From the NCBI GenBank assembly GCA_033675265.1, contig JAUJYZ010001510.1, positions 170,001 to 234,000 on the forward strand: 64,000 nucleotides of DNA. Direction: 5' to 3'. The notes under the pieces are model-generated. The model saw nothing but the letters and a program-made list of their open reading frames with translations, was not told the origin of the DNA and did no database searches. Within the stretch, counting starts at the first letter, position 1. Each line of letters begins with the position of its first letter. This DNA comes from Actinostola sp. cb2023 (lineage: Eukaryota; Cnidaria; Anthozoa; Actiniaria; Actinostolidae). Positions 1-12,363 of the stretch are shown in pieces. A program made the position numbers and the translations under genes.

Positions 1-197
1 GATAATCTTTCGATCGTCTTTGCTAATTGTATAAAAACTGTGAAAGGTTACTCCTTCATTCTTCAAGACATATCTCGCAATCTGAACAACTAGATGTTCT
101 GGAGGTAATTTGAGAGCTTCTTTGGGCCACGTGATGCTTAAAGCATTGCTTTTTGTCCATCGTATCCTAGCATTGAGCTTGCTGTGTACCAGAGAAA
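1..197 (-). CDS. Mesh/SUSD2-like gene, exon 6 (runs off left edge)
   Basis: Minus-strand open segment after a clean acceptor (pyrimidine-rich, AG at 199-198). It enters with two bases that complete the codon left open by exon 5. The translation includes NALSITWPKEAL followed by HLVVQIARYVL. This pattern is known from Mesh/SUSD2-type proteins directly after the IPT/TIG-like domain, where a 'L.ItWdp..l' strand precedes the AMOP region. No stop is seen, so the gene continues beyond base 1 and the AMOP and von Willebrand D domains expected for the family must lie outside the window. The protein is probably secreted or membrane-anchored. In insects Mesh acts at septate junctions; a role in this animal is inference. 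Confidence 0.7.
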
Positions 198-907
198 CTG
201 TAAAAGATAACGAAAACTTAGATACAAACATACTGTGAATTCGTAAGCAATTTTTGTTTTGATGTCATTTCTCTATTTTATTGTGATTGTATAAAGCGCT
301 TTTGAGCTATCAGTAAAAAGTGCTATATCAAATAAATATTATTATTAATAATAATAATGTATAATAATATCACAATGTTTTCTATTATGTAATACACAGT
401 GTAAATCAGCCCTGCCCACCCTATTGCGTTGTTTTCTTCGAAAACCGTAGCAAAAACTCCGCGTACACAACGTTGATACATTTTCATTTTCCGGCATCGT
501 TTTAGTGTGGGTCGACGCATGCACAAAGCCAAAACTCATGCATCATAATGTATGCGTTTTCAAACGAAATCGTGTCGACGGGGCCTAACTTTTCCGTCTT
601 AGTTCAAAAACGAATTTCAGCCAATCAGAGTACCCAAATTTCCAAATTATTAAATCATTTAAATTATCATCAGCTTTTGCCATGAACTAATGACAACCAG
701 CGAAGGAATTTGAATCGAATAATGATTGTAGAATACCATAATCGCTTAGTTAGTCTCACTCCAGTCAACAGACCCGGGGATGAAGGTAGTGGATAATTAC
801 TGTGACGACATCCTGACAAAGCAGCGAGCGCGCCATCATTCACATACACAGTACTGTGTGATTTCCATGCAGTTGTAAAATGATATTGCTGGTTTGCAAT
901 ACACGTC

Positions 908-990
908 ACGGCGGCCATATTGGTTGAACTTCAACAAAAGATTGCTCATTGGTGTCTATTGTTTGTTCAACCAACATGGCCGCCGTGTCT
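908..990. repeat. Short foldback
   Basis: GCGGCCATATTGGTTGAAC and its near-complement GTTCAACCAACATGGCCGC face each other across ~40 bases. This is the small GC-rich palindrome type seen again at 47107-47166. Confidence 0.6.
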
Positions 991-1107
991 TTATCTCTCC
1001 AGTTCTCAAGGGATTGATTGAAAACCAAGAATTGAGCTTTCAGTATTTCAATCGAAATAAATCACTTACACATTGATTAACATAGTATGTAAATAAACCA
1101 AACGTAC

Positions 1108-1365
1108 CATAATAGAATATTCCACTGAATGGGAATGTTTTCCCATTGTCACGTGATAGTGCCAGGAGTGATTTGCCGGTGTAATTGACCATTGGAACAG
1201 TACACCTTGCTGTAAATTCGTTGATAAATGTTCCTGGAGATGTATGTTCGCCATCAAATTTGCACATTATTTTATCGGTGTTTTTAATACACGGTCCATA
1301 AACGACTACATTTCTTCCACCAAGCATTGTGACTTTGGAGCTGTAGGACGAGAACGTCAAAAATC
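1108..1365 (-). CDS. Mesh/SUSD2-like gene, exon 5: IPT/TIG-like domain
   Basis: This 258-base exon (86 codons) lies between a CAG acceptor and a perfect G|GTACGT donor. Entry leaves two bases and exit one, in phase with both neighbours. The product reads as the Ig-like (IPT/TIG-type) domain between NIDO and AMOP in Mesh/SUSD2 proteins: GGRNVVVYGPC near its start, IMCKFDG in the middle, FTARCTVPM, then a TGKSLLALS strand and GKTFPFSGIFYY at the end. The paired Cys residues of GPC, MCKF and ARCTVP match the family. The intron on its 5' side holds a Tc1-like foldback transposon; the intron on its 3' side has no obvious element apart from a palindrome at 908-990. Confidence 0.82.
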
Positions 1366-1459
1366 CTGTATGAAATAAGAAGACTCAATATGAGCTATAT
1401 CATTGCTATTCAGCCTATGCTGCAAAGTAAGTATGTTTTTGATTACAATATATATGAAT

Positions 1460-1594
1460 GTCGGTCGGTCGGTCGGTCGGTCGGTCGGTCGGTCGGTCGG
1501 TCGGTCGGTCGGTCGGTCGGTCGGTCGGTCGGTCGGTCGGTCGGTCGGTCGGTCGGTCGGTCGGTCGGTCGGTCGGTCGGTCTATCTATCTATC
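1460..1594. repeat. Tetranucleotide microsatellite (CGGT)n followed by (TATC)n
   Basis: About 30 uninterrupted copies of the CGGT/TCGG unit to 1582, then three to four copies of TATC. It lies in intron 5 of the Mesh-like gene. Any open frame through it (Gly-Arg-Ser-Val repeats) is an artefact of the repeat. Confidence 0.97.
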
Positions 1595-1962
1595 TCGATA
1601 ATCAGCGCTGAATTTCTGATTGTGGTTAAATAAACTAGTCAACAAATTCGTATAAAAAATAAGGATAAAAAAGAGCAAAACGCTATGAACTTTATTATTT
1701 AGTTATGAGTTATCTTGTACTACCATTTGCGATCAACTGTATAGCGTAAACTATTTTGACGGTTGTTTCTAGTTTCAAACGTTAGGTTTGCTGGCGGCTG
1801 CGGCTTCGTTTGTAGGCGTGAATGTTATGGTTTTGACATGCAACTTGTCAACGTTTGACAGGTCTATTCTTAGCATTTTGGCATGGGAAACTACACATTT
1901 TTCAGGTTTTAGCACAATTAGGAATACGATCATACTATACGATCTCGGCCTGTTGCAAAAAG

Positions 1963-2835
1963 ATGGATTCACTGAAAGTTAACAGCTTTGGGCGCTCATT
2001 TAAACCTGGCGTTTCAATTTCTAACGATCTAAGATCAGCCATAATTGATGAAATCGTACGATTGGGTGGTGATCGGACAACATTTTTTCTTCCTCAAAGA
2101 GCTTGCTTCGACATTTCGAAAATGCTAAAAATTTCGCCGATTACGGTGAAAAAAGTTTGGAATAGATTTTGTGATGAGTATAATGAAGAGCGTTTCTCAG
2201 TTGGAGGTGATCGAACAAGCAAACTCCAGGCCGACGATCTGGAATTAATTGAAACTTTGAAAAAGTACAGAGGCTCCATTTCACTGAAGGAAATATACGC
2301 CATCTTAGAGGAATTTGGAAATGTAGGCGGAAACATATCTATTTCAGCCATATCGCGTGCGCTAAAATCGCGAATGCAGTCAGGACAAAGATACACACGC
2401 AAAAAAATTACTCACGTCAATCTTCAGAGATTTACCTTCCAGAATATCATGTACACTCAACTTTTCATTGATTATCTTTCCGCAAAGGATCCAAGGCGGT
2501 TAAAATTCTTCGACGAAGCTGGAGTGAAGTATCCCGATATAGGAACCCGCCTTTATGGGCACGCTCCTATCGGCGAGCGATGCATCGAAGTTGTGAGAAA
2601 AGTAGAATCTCCCAACTCGACGGTCAACTTGATTGTTTCACTGAATGGGCCAGAATATTACGATGTAATTGCTGGAGCGACTAACAACATCGAATTTTTG
2701 CAGTTCTTTACCAGGGGATTAAATGCTGTGAACCCAATAACTCTGCGTCCTGTTCTTCAAACTGGGGATATTGTAATCATGGACAACCTCTCTGTTCATC
2801 ACTTCGATGCAGGCGAAGTTCTAGAGGAATTCTGA
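1963..2835 (+). pseudogene. Truncated Tc1/mariner-superfamily transposase
   Basis: 290 residues from the ATG at 1963. An N-terminal paired-like helix-turn-helix pair (about residues 20-150, with SISNDLRSAIIDEIVRL and later SLKEIYAILEEFG) precedes an RNase H-fold DDE domain. The first catalytic Asp is in KFFDEAG (D184) and the second in DIVIMDNLSVHH (D274). The third acidic residue, expected some 34 residues further on, is missing. The stop codon (2833-2835) lies inside an inverted copy of bases 2165-2200, so the rearrangement, not a point mutation, ended the gene. Full members of the superfamily have about 340 residues. The product should be unable to catalyse transposition. The HTH half is intact and could still bind ends; that is inference. 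Confidence 0.88.
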
Positions 2836-2867
2836 GAAACGCTCTTCATTATACTCATCACAAAATC

Positions 2868-3070
2868 GGGGAACTACTCCGTGTAGGCACAATCACGCAA
2901 TGGTCCCTATGCAATATAGAGTAAATAGTAACTTTAGTCTTCAGAATGATAAAATATCGAGATGAATGGATAAAAGACAGCAAAAAAAAGGTAAAGTGTC
3001 TAAGTTTTGATCTTCAGCAAACTGCTTCGTTTGCAAAAGCGAACGGTTGTGCCTACATGAAGTGGTTACC
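2868..3070. mobile_element. Nested 203-bp MITE with 7-8 bp target duplication
   Basis: CAAAATC occurs on both sides (2861-2867 and 3071-3077), and the eighth base differs (A against C). The ends are imperfect inverted repeats (GGGGAACTACTCCGTGTAGG against GGTAACCACTTCATGTAGG read inward). A 7-8 bp duplication suggests a hAT-type origin. It interrupts the right arm of the Tc1-like foldback, so it inserted after that rearrangement. Confidence 0.7.
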
Positions 3071-3553
3071 CAAAATCTATTCCAAACTTTTTTCACCGTA
3101 ATCGGCGAAATGTTTAGCATTTTCGAAATGTCGAAGCAAGCTCTTTGAGGAAGAAAAAATGTTGTCCGATCACCACCCAATCGACAATCGTACGATTTCA
3201 TCAATTATGGCTGATCTTAGATCGTTAGAAATTGAAACGTCAGGTTTAAATGAGCGCCCAAAGCTGTTAACTTTCAGTGAATCCATCTTTTTGCAACAGT
3301 CCGAGATCGTATCGTATGATCGTATTCCTAATTGTGCTAAAACCTGAAAAATGTGTAGTTTCCCATGCCAAAATGCTAAGAATATACCTGTCAAACGTTG
3401 ACAAGTTGCATGTCAAAACCATAACATTCACGCCTACAAACGAAGCCGCAGCCGCCAGCAAACCTAACGTTTGAAACTAGAAACAACCGTCAAAATAGTT
3501 TACGCTATACAGTTGATCGCAAATGGTAGTAAATGAGTGTCGCATCTATATAC

Positions 3554-3716
3554 CTTTCGTGTTACACCCTCCTCCTTGTATTTCAGCATTATCGATTCTA
3601 AACATCCACACACCAGGCTTGTTTACATTCGATGTCAAAGGTAGATCCAAGACACTACTATTTCCTAAGCCAGTGATACTGTACGAATTGACACCGTCTC
3701 CAGCGTTAAATCCACA
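3554..3716 (-). CDS. Mesh/SUSD2-like gene, exon 4: end of NIDO region
   Basis: This 163-base exon opens after a TTCTACAG acceptor and closes at AAAG|GTATAT, leaving one base that pairs with the two opening bases of exon 5. It encodes CGFNAGDGVNSYSI, then LDLPLTSNVNKPGVWMFRID and ends near GGGCNTK. The GFNAGDG and SNVN.PGVW.FRvD strings are diagnostic of the stretch that follows the NIDO domain in Mesh, SUSD2, SNED1 and alpha-tectorin relatives. The donor lies only 24 bases from the inner end of the Tc1-like element (1720-3529). The transposon therefore landed right beside the splice site but left the GT intact. Confidence 0.88.
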
Positions 3717-3752
3717 CTGTAGAAATACAAAATTCCTTACGATAATTAGCTA

Positions 3753-4236
3753 AGCGCCGAATCTACACGAGCAAGTTTTCCTTGACAAGTTTTCCTTGAC
3801 AAGTAAAACTCGTTCGTGTCGATGGAGAAAAATGGTCAAATTTTCCTTGACAAGGAAAAGCTGGTGCTAGCTTTTCCTTAACAAGGAAAAATTGCCAAGG
3901 CCGAAATTTGCTCGTGTAAACGACAACAAGGAAAATGTGGCAAGGAATATTAATGAGTTCAGTTCCCAGTCTTTTCACACGCTCATTTTTCTTAGAGACG
4001 CCATTTTGTTTATGCTCGAAAGGAGAATGAAATCATTTTTTTGTGTTACTCCGCTGATTTAAAGGTATTGCGGGCACAACCGACACTTGCCAATGAAAAC
4101 TTGCTCATCATCTACACGAGCAAGAAAACCTTGTCAATAGAAAATTGTCAAAGAAAACTTTTTGACCGTTCACACGATCAATGAAACTTGTCAAAGATAC
4201 TTGTCAAGGAAAACTTGCTCGTGTAGATTCGGCTTT
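3753..4236. mobile_element. ~480-bp MITE with long inverted termini
   Basis: GCCGAATCTACACGAGCAAG, then a cluster of TTTTCCTTGACAAG units, face the complementary sequence ending CTCGTGTAGATTCGGC at about 4234. Internal copies of the CTTGACAAGGAAAA unit occur in both directions. No coding potential. Located in intron 3 of the Mesh-like gene. Confidence 0.8.
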
Positions 4237-4513
4237 AGAGTACGAAAACACTATAGGGGTTTATTTAATAAATCATAAATAATTCATGAGAAAAATACAA
4301 TAGAAATCATCACCGTGACAGTGTCTTTATATCTGATATAGATTCGTCCTAATTTGCATACTACTTGAACTTGGAATTTCTTGGCCAAATGTTTTTCAAT
4401 CTTGAATATTTTTGCAGGAAATATTAAATGAAGCTATGGATTTTTTAAGCCATTTAAAAAACTCGCAGCACGTGTTTTATCACATAATACAGTAGCACAA
4501 AATTATCACATTC

Positions 4514-5928
4514 AGGAGCCCATTACTAGGAGCCTTCCTCTCCTATAATAGGTCTGTACGACATCATTTGCACAAATTGAGCTAAAAATAGAACACTCAT
4601 TATAAATTCCGGGTGATGAACCAATCATGTCGCGTCTTACACAATAGGAATTTGACGTCAGATTCAATACTGATGGCAGCCGAAAGCGTACCGTGTAGTA
4701 AGAATCTGAATCTAGCTATAGTGAAATTGCAGATCAGTTTTGTCGTCTGACTTCAGTACTTCATCAAGCGAGGAAGAACAATGATTGAAAACATTAAAAA
4801 CAAAACAACAAAAAACTAATTCCAGGTATTATTATTTATATCAAAACTTCAAGTGCGAGAACTTCTAAAAACAAAGCTAGCTAGTTCAAAGACTTCAAAG
4901 GCCAGTTCAAAACCCGGCCAAAAAACGAACATCTTCTGCTCTTTCTGAGAAGGAATTCAACGATCTGGTATCATGGATAATCTGTTACGAAGATCCTAAT
5001 TAAACTTGTGCAGGAATAGCAGTGAGAACCAAGCTAATGAATATTCCAAACCGCCGGTGTGTTTTGCTAATTAGCATTTGTTGTCTGAAACGCAGCAAAA
5101 TGAAAATTCTCGACATTGACACAAAGTTCCTTCTAAAACAGCGAAGTGAGGTACAGGGGAGCTTCTTTTTCTGTGACCTCGATGAAGATTTTATCGCATT
5201 TTTATTCAGCGGCTGATCTTGGAGTGACGGTTATCTTCCTTCTTTGAACTGAAGTCGTCTTTGGCGAAAGAACTTCGCCATACACTCAGTGATAACCCTC
5301 TTGTTTTAGTGTTCTTTGCCGCTCTTTAAGGCACGGTTTGTCGGTTGAAAGTTTCAGTTGTTTTTCGACAATCTTTCGGCGAACTGAAGGTCGAGCGCGA
5401 TCTTTAGCAAAGTGCACATTTGTGTGGTTGGTTATGTTTGCGTCGCTGTCCACTGAAACTATATCAGTGATGATGAAGGTGATGGTTGCTTCATCAGAGT
5501 CCAAATGGCACTGTGAGAACGCTTCATTCTTACGAAGACTAAATCGTGAATCAAAAGCCAACAGAAGAAAGTTGATAAAACAAGAATAAACATATGAAGA
5601 ACGTAGAAGAATTTCGCGACATCGTGAGTCGCCAAACTAAAAGTCGCCACTAAGCGCTTTGGCAGTATGTCAGTTTATTGATACATGTGATACATGCATT
5701 GTACACAGTTCGTCTCGTTCTTGTGCAAGGGAAAAATAGACTTGTACTTCCATGGATTAAGAATATCAATATTTTGGATCAAGTCCTCGCGTCCTCCGTT
5801 TGGCCGCCATTTTATTTTTCAAATTGAAATTCTTCGGAAATTTGCATATCTAAAAATAGCACAATTTGTGCAAATGATGTCGTATGAACCTATTACTAGA
5901 GGGAGGCTCCTAGTAATGGGTTCCTGAC
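4514..5928. mobile_element. ~1.4-kb foldback element
   Basis: The termini AGGAGCCCATTACTAGGAGC and GCTCCTAGTAATGGGTTCCT are complementary, and pairing continues for ~80 bases per side (through TGCACAAATTGAGC/AAATTGTGCAAATG). The interior has short open frames on both strands (for example 5286-5561 minus, 91 codons) that show no recognised domain and no clear codon structure. Non-autonomous DNA element in intron 3. Confidence 0.75.
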
Positions 5929-6151
5929 ATTTTATTGGCTAAGAAGAGTGCAATTTCTCTCAAGGCACCAGTGCAATATTTTGAAACAAGTCAATATTGT
6001 TTTCCTGGACCTTTGTAATAATGCATTGCGAGGGTTTCAAGTCTGTGACTGTTGTTCGACATTAAAGAGAGTTACATTGTGCTAACACAGATTCAGATTC
6101 AGAAGCCTCAGATTCAGAAAAAGAACTGAATCTCGCATGGCTTGATCTACT

Positions 6152-6153
6152 AC

Positions 6154-6201
<48 letters not shown>
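6152..6201. repeat. (AATC)n microsatellite
   Basis: About twelve uninterrupted ATCA units, followed by a short ATA stretch. Confidence 0.95.
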
Positions 6202-8135
<1,934 letters not shown>

Positions 8136-8487
8136 TTAGAAAAATAATTATTCGGTTGCAGTATCACATCTAGCTTATCGTTACGTCATCATCATCTTTA
8201 TTGAGTTTGTAAAAGCCGATAAGGCAACATACCAACTATATAAAATAATACCAAGTATATATAATGAATTAATAAATATACAGTCAAACTATGAGCAAAT
8301 ATCATACTGATTAATAGGTTCGACTAGTTCGACGTTTGCCCTAGGCCTTAGTCCTTCAAGAGAACATCTTCATATACAGTCAGTATTTTCTATGACATGG
8401 CTATAATTTAACAAATAAAATGTGGTGGTTTGAGTAATGGCTGGGGTGAGAAATAACACTGATCGATGGACCTATTCGTAGATTCTC

Positions 8488-8930
8488 ATGCAGAATTCTT
8501 CAGGATTCTGCGCGCGCAAGCGAGGTCCGGGTACAGAATAATAATGATAATAATATACATATGCAGTGCAAATTACTTTTTTTTCATGAATATTATTAAT
8601 TGGTAATCATACGATGTCTCGTTCAATTTGGAATAATTTGCACGAGTGTGTTTTTCAAAGAGTATCAAAATTGCACGAGCCCGTAAATTGAACTCGAAAC
8701 CGTATGATTAGCTCTACTGATAGATCGAAAATATTGAGAAAACTTAGACTTTTAAATTAAAAGTGCGTAAGAAGAAGATAGATACAAATTCTCAAGCAAG
8801 AAAATTTTTTTTTCCTGTTCTTGATTATAGTTACAGTCGGTCATATTTTCCTCAATACACGATCAATTATAAATATATTTATCCCCTGATCTCGCTTGCG
8901 CGCGCAGAATCCTTTAAAAGCATTCTGGGA
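8488..8930. mobile_element. ~440-bp foldback element with nested inner palindrome
   Basis: AGGATTCTGCGCGCGCAAGC (about 8502-8521) faces GCTTGCGCGCGCAGAATCCT (about 8894-8913). Inside, TAATCATACGATGTCTCG pairs with the complement near 8695-8708 across a core with two TTGCACGAG boxes. In intron 2 of the Mesh-like gene. Confidence 0.75.
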
Positions 8931-8959
8931 AACTACGAAAAGCTACATTCCTTACATAC

Positions 8960-9241
8960 CAGCTGTGTACTACCATAAAAAGAAACGCGATCCCAAGTCG
9001 CAACAAAGATCCATGTTGCTGTAAATCTTTGATGTTCTGCAAAAGCGTTTCGGACATCGTTTGTTGCTTTGTCCAATGTATCGCGGTTTGTACTAGCTCT
9101 GTACCACACCTTCCCTCGACTTGATATATCAACATCGGCCCAGAAGGGAGCAATCAAGACACGCCCATCACCAAGTGGGAATCGTTGTGGTGTATACTGC
9201 GTAACTTGTACGTTGAAAGATATTCCTCCATTGGTGTTGAC
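8960..9241 (-). CDS. Mesh/SUSD2-like gene, exon 2: NIDO domain, central part
   Basis: A 282-base exon (94 codons, phase 0/0). The donor CTG|GTATGT is a near-perfect consensus; the acceptor is TTATTGAAG|GTC. The product has VNTNGGISF, IAPFWADVDISSRGKVWYR and TATWIFVATWDRV, which are hallmarks of NIDO domains: the 'slyVN.NG.isF' strand, 'iAPFWaDvD', and 'f.a.w.f..TWd.V'. Exon 1 ends with NSLF, so the junction gives the expected NSLF-VNTNG strand. The domain is extracellular in all known relatives and is often found in basement-membrane, mucin-like or junction proteins. Confidence 0.9.
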
Positions 9242-9374
9242 CTTCAATAAAAATAATAATTGGATAAGGTTCTTGAGCCTAATGTTGATTAATTTCAGTG
9301 ATATAAGCGGTGTTAAAATAATTATGGATATATATATATATGCGTGTCACCCAAGGCAGATCTGCTGAGAGATC

Positions 9375-9925
9375 AGTCAAATCCTCGCTCTCTAGCTTTT
9401 GACATGTAAAACAATGATTATTCAAGAATGTCCAGGCCGACGTTGAGGAAAATCGGTCAAATGAAAATGCTCGAAAATTAACCCCAATGATTTCGTACTT
9501 TAGCATTGACTTGCTTTCCGTGGCATTGATGACCGCCTAGTTTTGAAGCCGGCCGGACGATTCCTTACCTGAATTTTTCAAACGTGGAATAAATTAACCT
9601 ATTCAATCAATATATTTGTCATTACAAATGTGCTTCATTTTATTGTCCGATATTAAAACGGGTTTTTGAGCAATTAGTACAAGCAACCACGGCGTGACGG
9701 GCACTGACGGCAGTCAGCAAGCACAGCGACACGATCTGACAACTTGATCTACCAAAACAAAATCTACTGGAAAATTAAATCCGACCCTCGTTCTCAGCTT
9801 TTATAGACATGTGAAATAATGATTATTCAAGAATGTCCAGACCGACGTTGAGGAAAATCGGTCGAATAAAAAAAGTACTCGAAAATCATCCCCGAAGTTC
9901 GTATTTTAACACATCCAGACGATTC
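9375..9925. repeat. Dispersed repeat, two diverged direct copies (third copy inverted at 45.7 kb)
   Basis: Copies at about 9375-9500 and 9770-9925 share the order TCCTCGCTCTCTAGCTTT / ACATGT..AATAATGATTATTCAAGAATGTCCAG / CGACGTTGAGGAAAATCGGTC, each here given in pieces. The same blocks occur inverted at about 45695-45905. Non-coding; transposon class unknown. Confidence 0.7.
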
Positions 9926-9955
9926 AGCTGTCTCTTTTTCTCGATGTGTCCGAAA

Positions 9956-10300
9956 AGGACTGGGAACGAGCTTTTAGAATTAATCTAATTAAGAAATGAA
10001 AGAGCATATCAGAATTGGTAAGTTTCAGGAGATTGATAGGGTTTGGACAAGTAGTAAATGAACTGCAGACATTCAAAAACTGCAAAGAAATGTATGGTTA
10101 CAGGGGACACTTGTCCCCTGTAACATACATTTCTTTGTAAATTGTGAGATGTTTGGAAAGCTGTTACTCGTTCAATATCTAACTAAACTTATCGAAACTT
10201 TGTAAACTTACTAATTCTGACATGCTCTTTCTTGTGATGGGGTTATATTAATTCTACGAACTCTTTCCCAGTCCTTTACTCGTTTCCAAAGAGGCTAATA
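9956..10300. mobile_element. Palindromic foldback MITE, copy 1
   Basis: Begins GGACTGGGAACGAGCTTTTA and ends with the complement near 10265-10285. The centre carries ACAGGGGACACTTGTCCCCTGT. The same element, better preserved, lies at 15683-16073. In intron 1 of the Mesh-like gene. Confidence 0.8.
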
Positions 10301-10445
10301 GTTTGCTAGTTTCCGTTTAACTAACTATGAAATACAATACAAGCAAGATGTTCAGAGTTCAGAGTAACTAAAGTTCAGATACATCTCATTACCATATGAC
10401 AACCATGTCTAAACTGCTTATTCAAGGTCAATGAAATTGAATATA

Positions 10446-10534
10446 CACCTACTCGTCAGCTAATTTGCTTGTTGGCGGTCTTGGCTTGTTGCTTGCCGCT
10501 TTCAATCGGATCGGACAACCTATTGAAATAGGTG
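10446..10534. mobile_element. CACCTATTTC-family MITE, deleted copy (89 bp)
   Basis: Starts CACCTACTCG after TATA and ends TTGAAATAGGTG. The internal CTTGTTGGCGGTCTTGGC matches the inner part of the copy at 11180-11460. The TA flank is clear on the left only. Confidence 0.6.
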
Positions 10535-10820
10535 TTTTCCCGGCCGCCGGGGATTCCCATGTTTCTCAACTAACTCAACTAAGAGGACATTGAATAAACT
10601 GCTCAACGTTGTTGAATGCAATCGTAGTTTAGGTGACCAAGAATTATCGAATGATCAACATGCATGATTAGCCTATGATTGTTGAGTTGCATTAATCTTT
10701 CTTGCTTTGCCTGCATGGTGCAGCATCGTCTTTGAACCACGACGAAGATCTACAAATTCAGTAAAACTAGACAAAAACACTCGAAAAGCAACCTAAGCGA
10801 GCTGTAGAATCGTTACTTAC

Positions 10821-11024
10821 AAACAATGAATTGAAATTCCTGTCGAAGAAGGGGAACGTCGTTGTGATCCGAATTTCTCCAGAGCTTCCATCATCATTTG
10901 GAGGCAGAGCATCATCACCGCTGTTAGAAGCAAACTTGTAAAACTCAGACAAAGGAAGCGATGAGTGTAGTTTTATGAAGCAAAGAAAACAGATCCAGAT
11001 GCAATAAAACTTGATTGAATTCAT
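10821..11024 (-). CDS. Mesh/SUSD2-like gene, exon 1: start codon, signal peptide, start of NIDO
   Basis: A 204-base exon (68 codons) starting at the ATG at 11024-11022 and ending at TTT|GTAAGT. The first ~22 residues (Met, Asn-Ser-Ile-Lys, then an aromatic/Cys-rich hydrophobic core ending LHSS) form a convincing signal peptide. The mature part has DDALPPNDDGSSGEI and TTTFPFFDRNFNSLF, matching the 'Gd..lp.nDDGss..i.l...FPFF...y.sl' opening of NIDO proteins. No other in-frame Met lies just upstream. An almost identical copy sits at 20646-20849. This one is closest to exon 2 and is the likelier functional first exon, but the sequence alone cannot exclude use of both. Confidence 0.85.
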
Positions 11025-11179
11025 CGCGAGTGATCAGTTCGATACCAGCGTACTACGAAGTAATACGGCTTTAGTACAGTTTACTTCCTAGTTGCTGTCT
11101 AGTGTCGATTACAGGAATGTTAAGTATGTCAAATACGTTCTGCTTGACGGCATCGATTCATTTTGTCTTTGTCTATATA

Positions 11180-11460
11180 CACCTATTTCAAAAAACCTTG
11201 TCGCGTTCAAAGCAACAAGCGTCAAGCCAAGACCGACTGGTGAATGCTGGTTTTGTGTTGTCAAATTATTCAAATCAGACCTATTGTCTATGGAACGAAG
11301 TGTGATACGCAAACAAGCAGGTGAAAATGTTCACATTTGGCCATTAGTCCTTAGAGAAACAATTGTGATTTAAATAATTGTCAGCACAAAACCAGCATTC
11401 ACTTCGGTCTTGGCTTGACGCTTGTTGCTTTCAACGCGACAACGTTATTTGAAATAGGTG
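11180..11460. mobile_element. CACCTATTTC-family MITE, 281 bp, TA target duplication
   Basis: CACCTATTTCAAAAAACC and the complement ending TTGAAATAGGTG, flanked by TA on both sides. Inverted arms of ~65 bases include the CGCGTTCAAAGCAACAAGCG block. It lies upstream of exon 1 and is absent from the corresponding position of the duplicated block near 21007-21047. Confidence 0.85.
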
Positions 11461-11478
11461 TATATGACATGGTCGACA

Positions 11479-11479
<1 letters not shown>

Positions 11480-11569
<90 letters not shown>

Positions 11570-11596
11570 TATTATTATTATTATTATTATTATTAC
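11480..11596. repeat. (ATA/TAA)n then (ATT)n microsatellite
   Basis: About 30 ATA units turning into TTA units near 11570, forming a self-complementary array. Confidence 0.95.
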
Positions 11597-11699
11597 TTAT
11601 TTATACACCTAAGAGCTACAAAGCTCGTTAAAACGTTAATAACTATTTTTATTAATTTATTCCATTATTTCACTTTCTTTTGTTGTTCTTAGTACTTAT

Positions 11700-11990
11700 C
11701 ACCTATTCCAAAAATCGTTGTCCCCGCCGAAAGGAACAAGCAAGAAGCTGACGACCGCAAAGGGCTTTGGGACTTTCTACTTATTCATTTATTGATCCGT
11801 AGACATTTTGACAACATGCATTTTCAAATGGCCGAATAGTTCCAAATGATTGCTATTCAACGCTCGTAGGGATAACTTCTCAAGTACCACGGATAAATAA
11901 ATTAATTAGGAGATTCCCAAAGTCCTTTGCGGTCGTCATATTCTTGCTTGTTGCTTTCGGCCCGGACAACGATATTCAGTGGAATAAGTG
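11700..11990. mobile_element. CACCTATTCC-subfamily MITE, 291 bp
   Basis: Starts CACCTATTCCAAAAATCG and ends CAGTGGAATAAGTG before TATA. The inner blocks AAGAAGCTGACGACCGC and GGACTTTGGGAATCTCC-like segments also make up the copy at 31531-31823, which lies in the opposite orientation. Confidence 0.8.
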
Positions 11991-12253
11991 TATATACTTG
12001 TAAGTACTTTTCACTAGCTACACTGAAGATAATAATAATAATAATATATATTTATATAGCGCCAATTACGAGGTTCAATGGCGCTGTTACAATTAATAAT
12101 AATAATAGTAATTAATCAGAAATTAAATGCTTGATTATAAAAATTATTATAAAGATGATGTGTGACACATCTAAACATGTCTGTAAAAATAACAAATGTT
12201 GTCCTGTATATAAAGATTATTATACAGTTGCTGCTATTAAGGCCATATATATA

Positions 12254-12363
12254 CATCTATTTCAAAAAACCTTTGTCGCGCCGTTCAAAGCAAGTCAAGT
12301 GAAGTTAAGTCTGACCGTGAATGCTGGTTATGTGCTGACAATATGTAAATTGCCCATTTCAAA
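12254..12363. mobile_element. CACCTATTTC-family MITE, truncated copy
   Basis: CATCTATTTCAAAAAACC and the following TTTGTCGCG block match the left end of the 11180-11460 element. The right end is missing, apparently cut by the element starting at 12364. Confidence 0.55.

Larger units (their letters stand above)
1720..3529. mobile_element. Tc1/mariner-like foldback element with TA target duplication
   Basis: The ends are CTACCATTTGCGATCAACTG and its exact complement, flanked on both sides by TA (1718-1719 and 3530-3531), the Tc1/mariner hallmark. The inverted arms are unusually long, because the first ~480 bases of the element (1720-2200) recur inverted as 2832-2867 plus 3071-3529. The right arm is split by a nested 203-bp MITE at 2868-3070. 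The structure reads as the 5' 1.1 kb of an autonomous element joined to an inverted copy of its own first half-kilobase, with the transposase 3' end lost. It is inserted in intron 4 of the Mesh-like gene, 24 bases from a splice donor. Confidence 0.9.

Noticed and set aside
1390..1633. Open frames of Gly-Arg-Ser-Val repeats
   Set aside because: Pure translation of the (CGGT)n microsatellite; open in several frames at once.
1855..1962. Upstream extension of the Tc1-like transposase
   Set aside because: No ATG in frame; lies in the inverted terminal region that is mirrored at the other end.
11092..11373. 93-codon open frame upstream of exon 1
   Set aside because: Runs from the exon-1 flank into the 281-bp MITE; the duplicated block lacks it.
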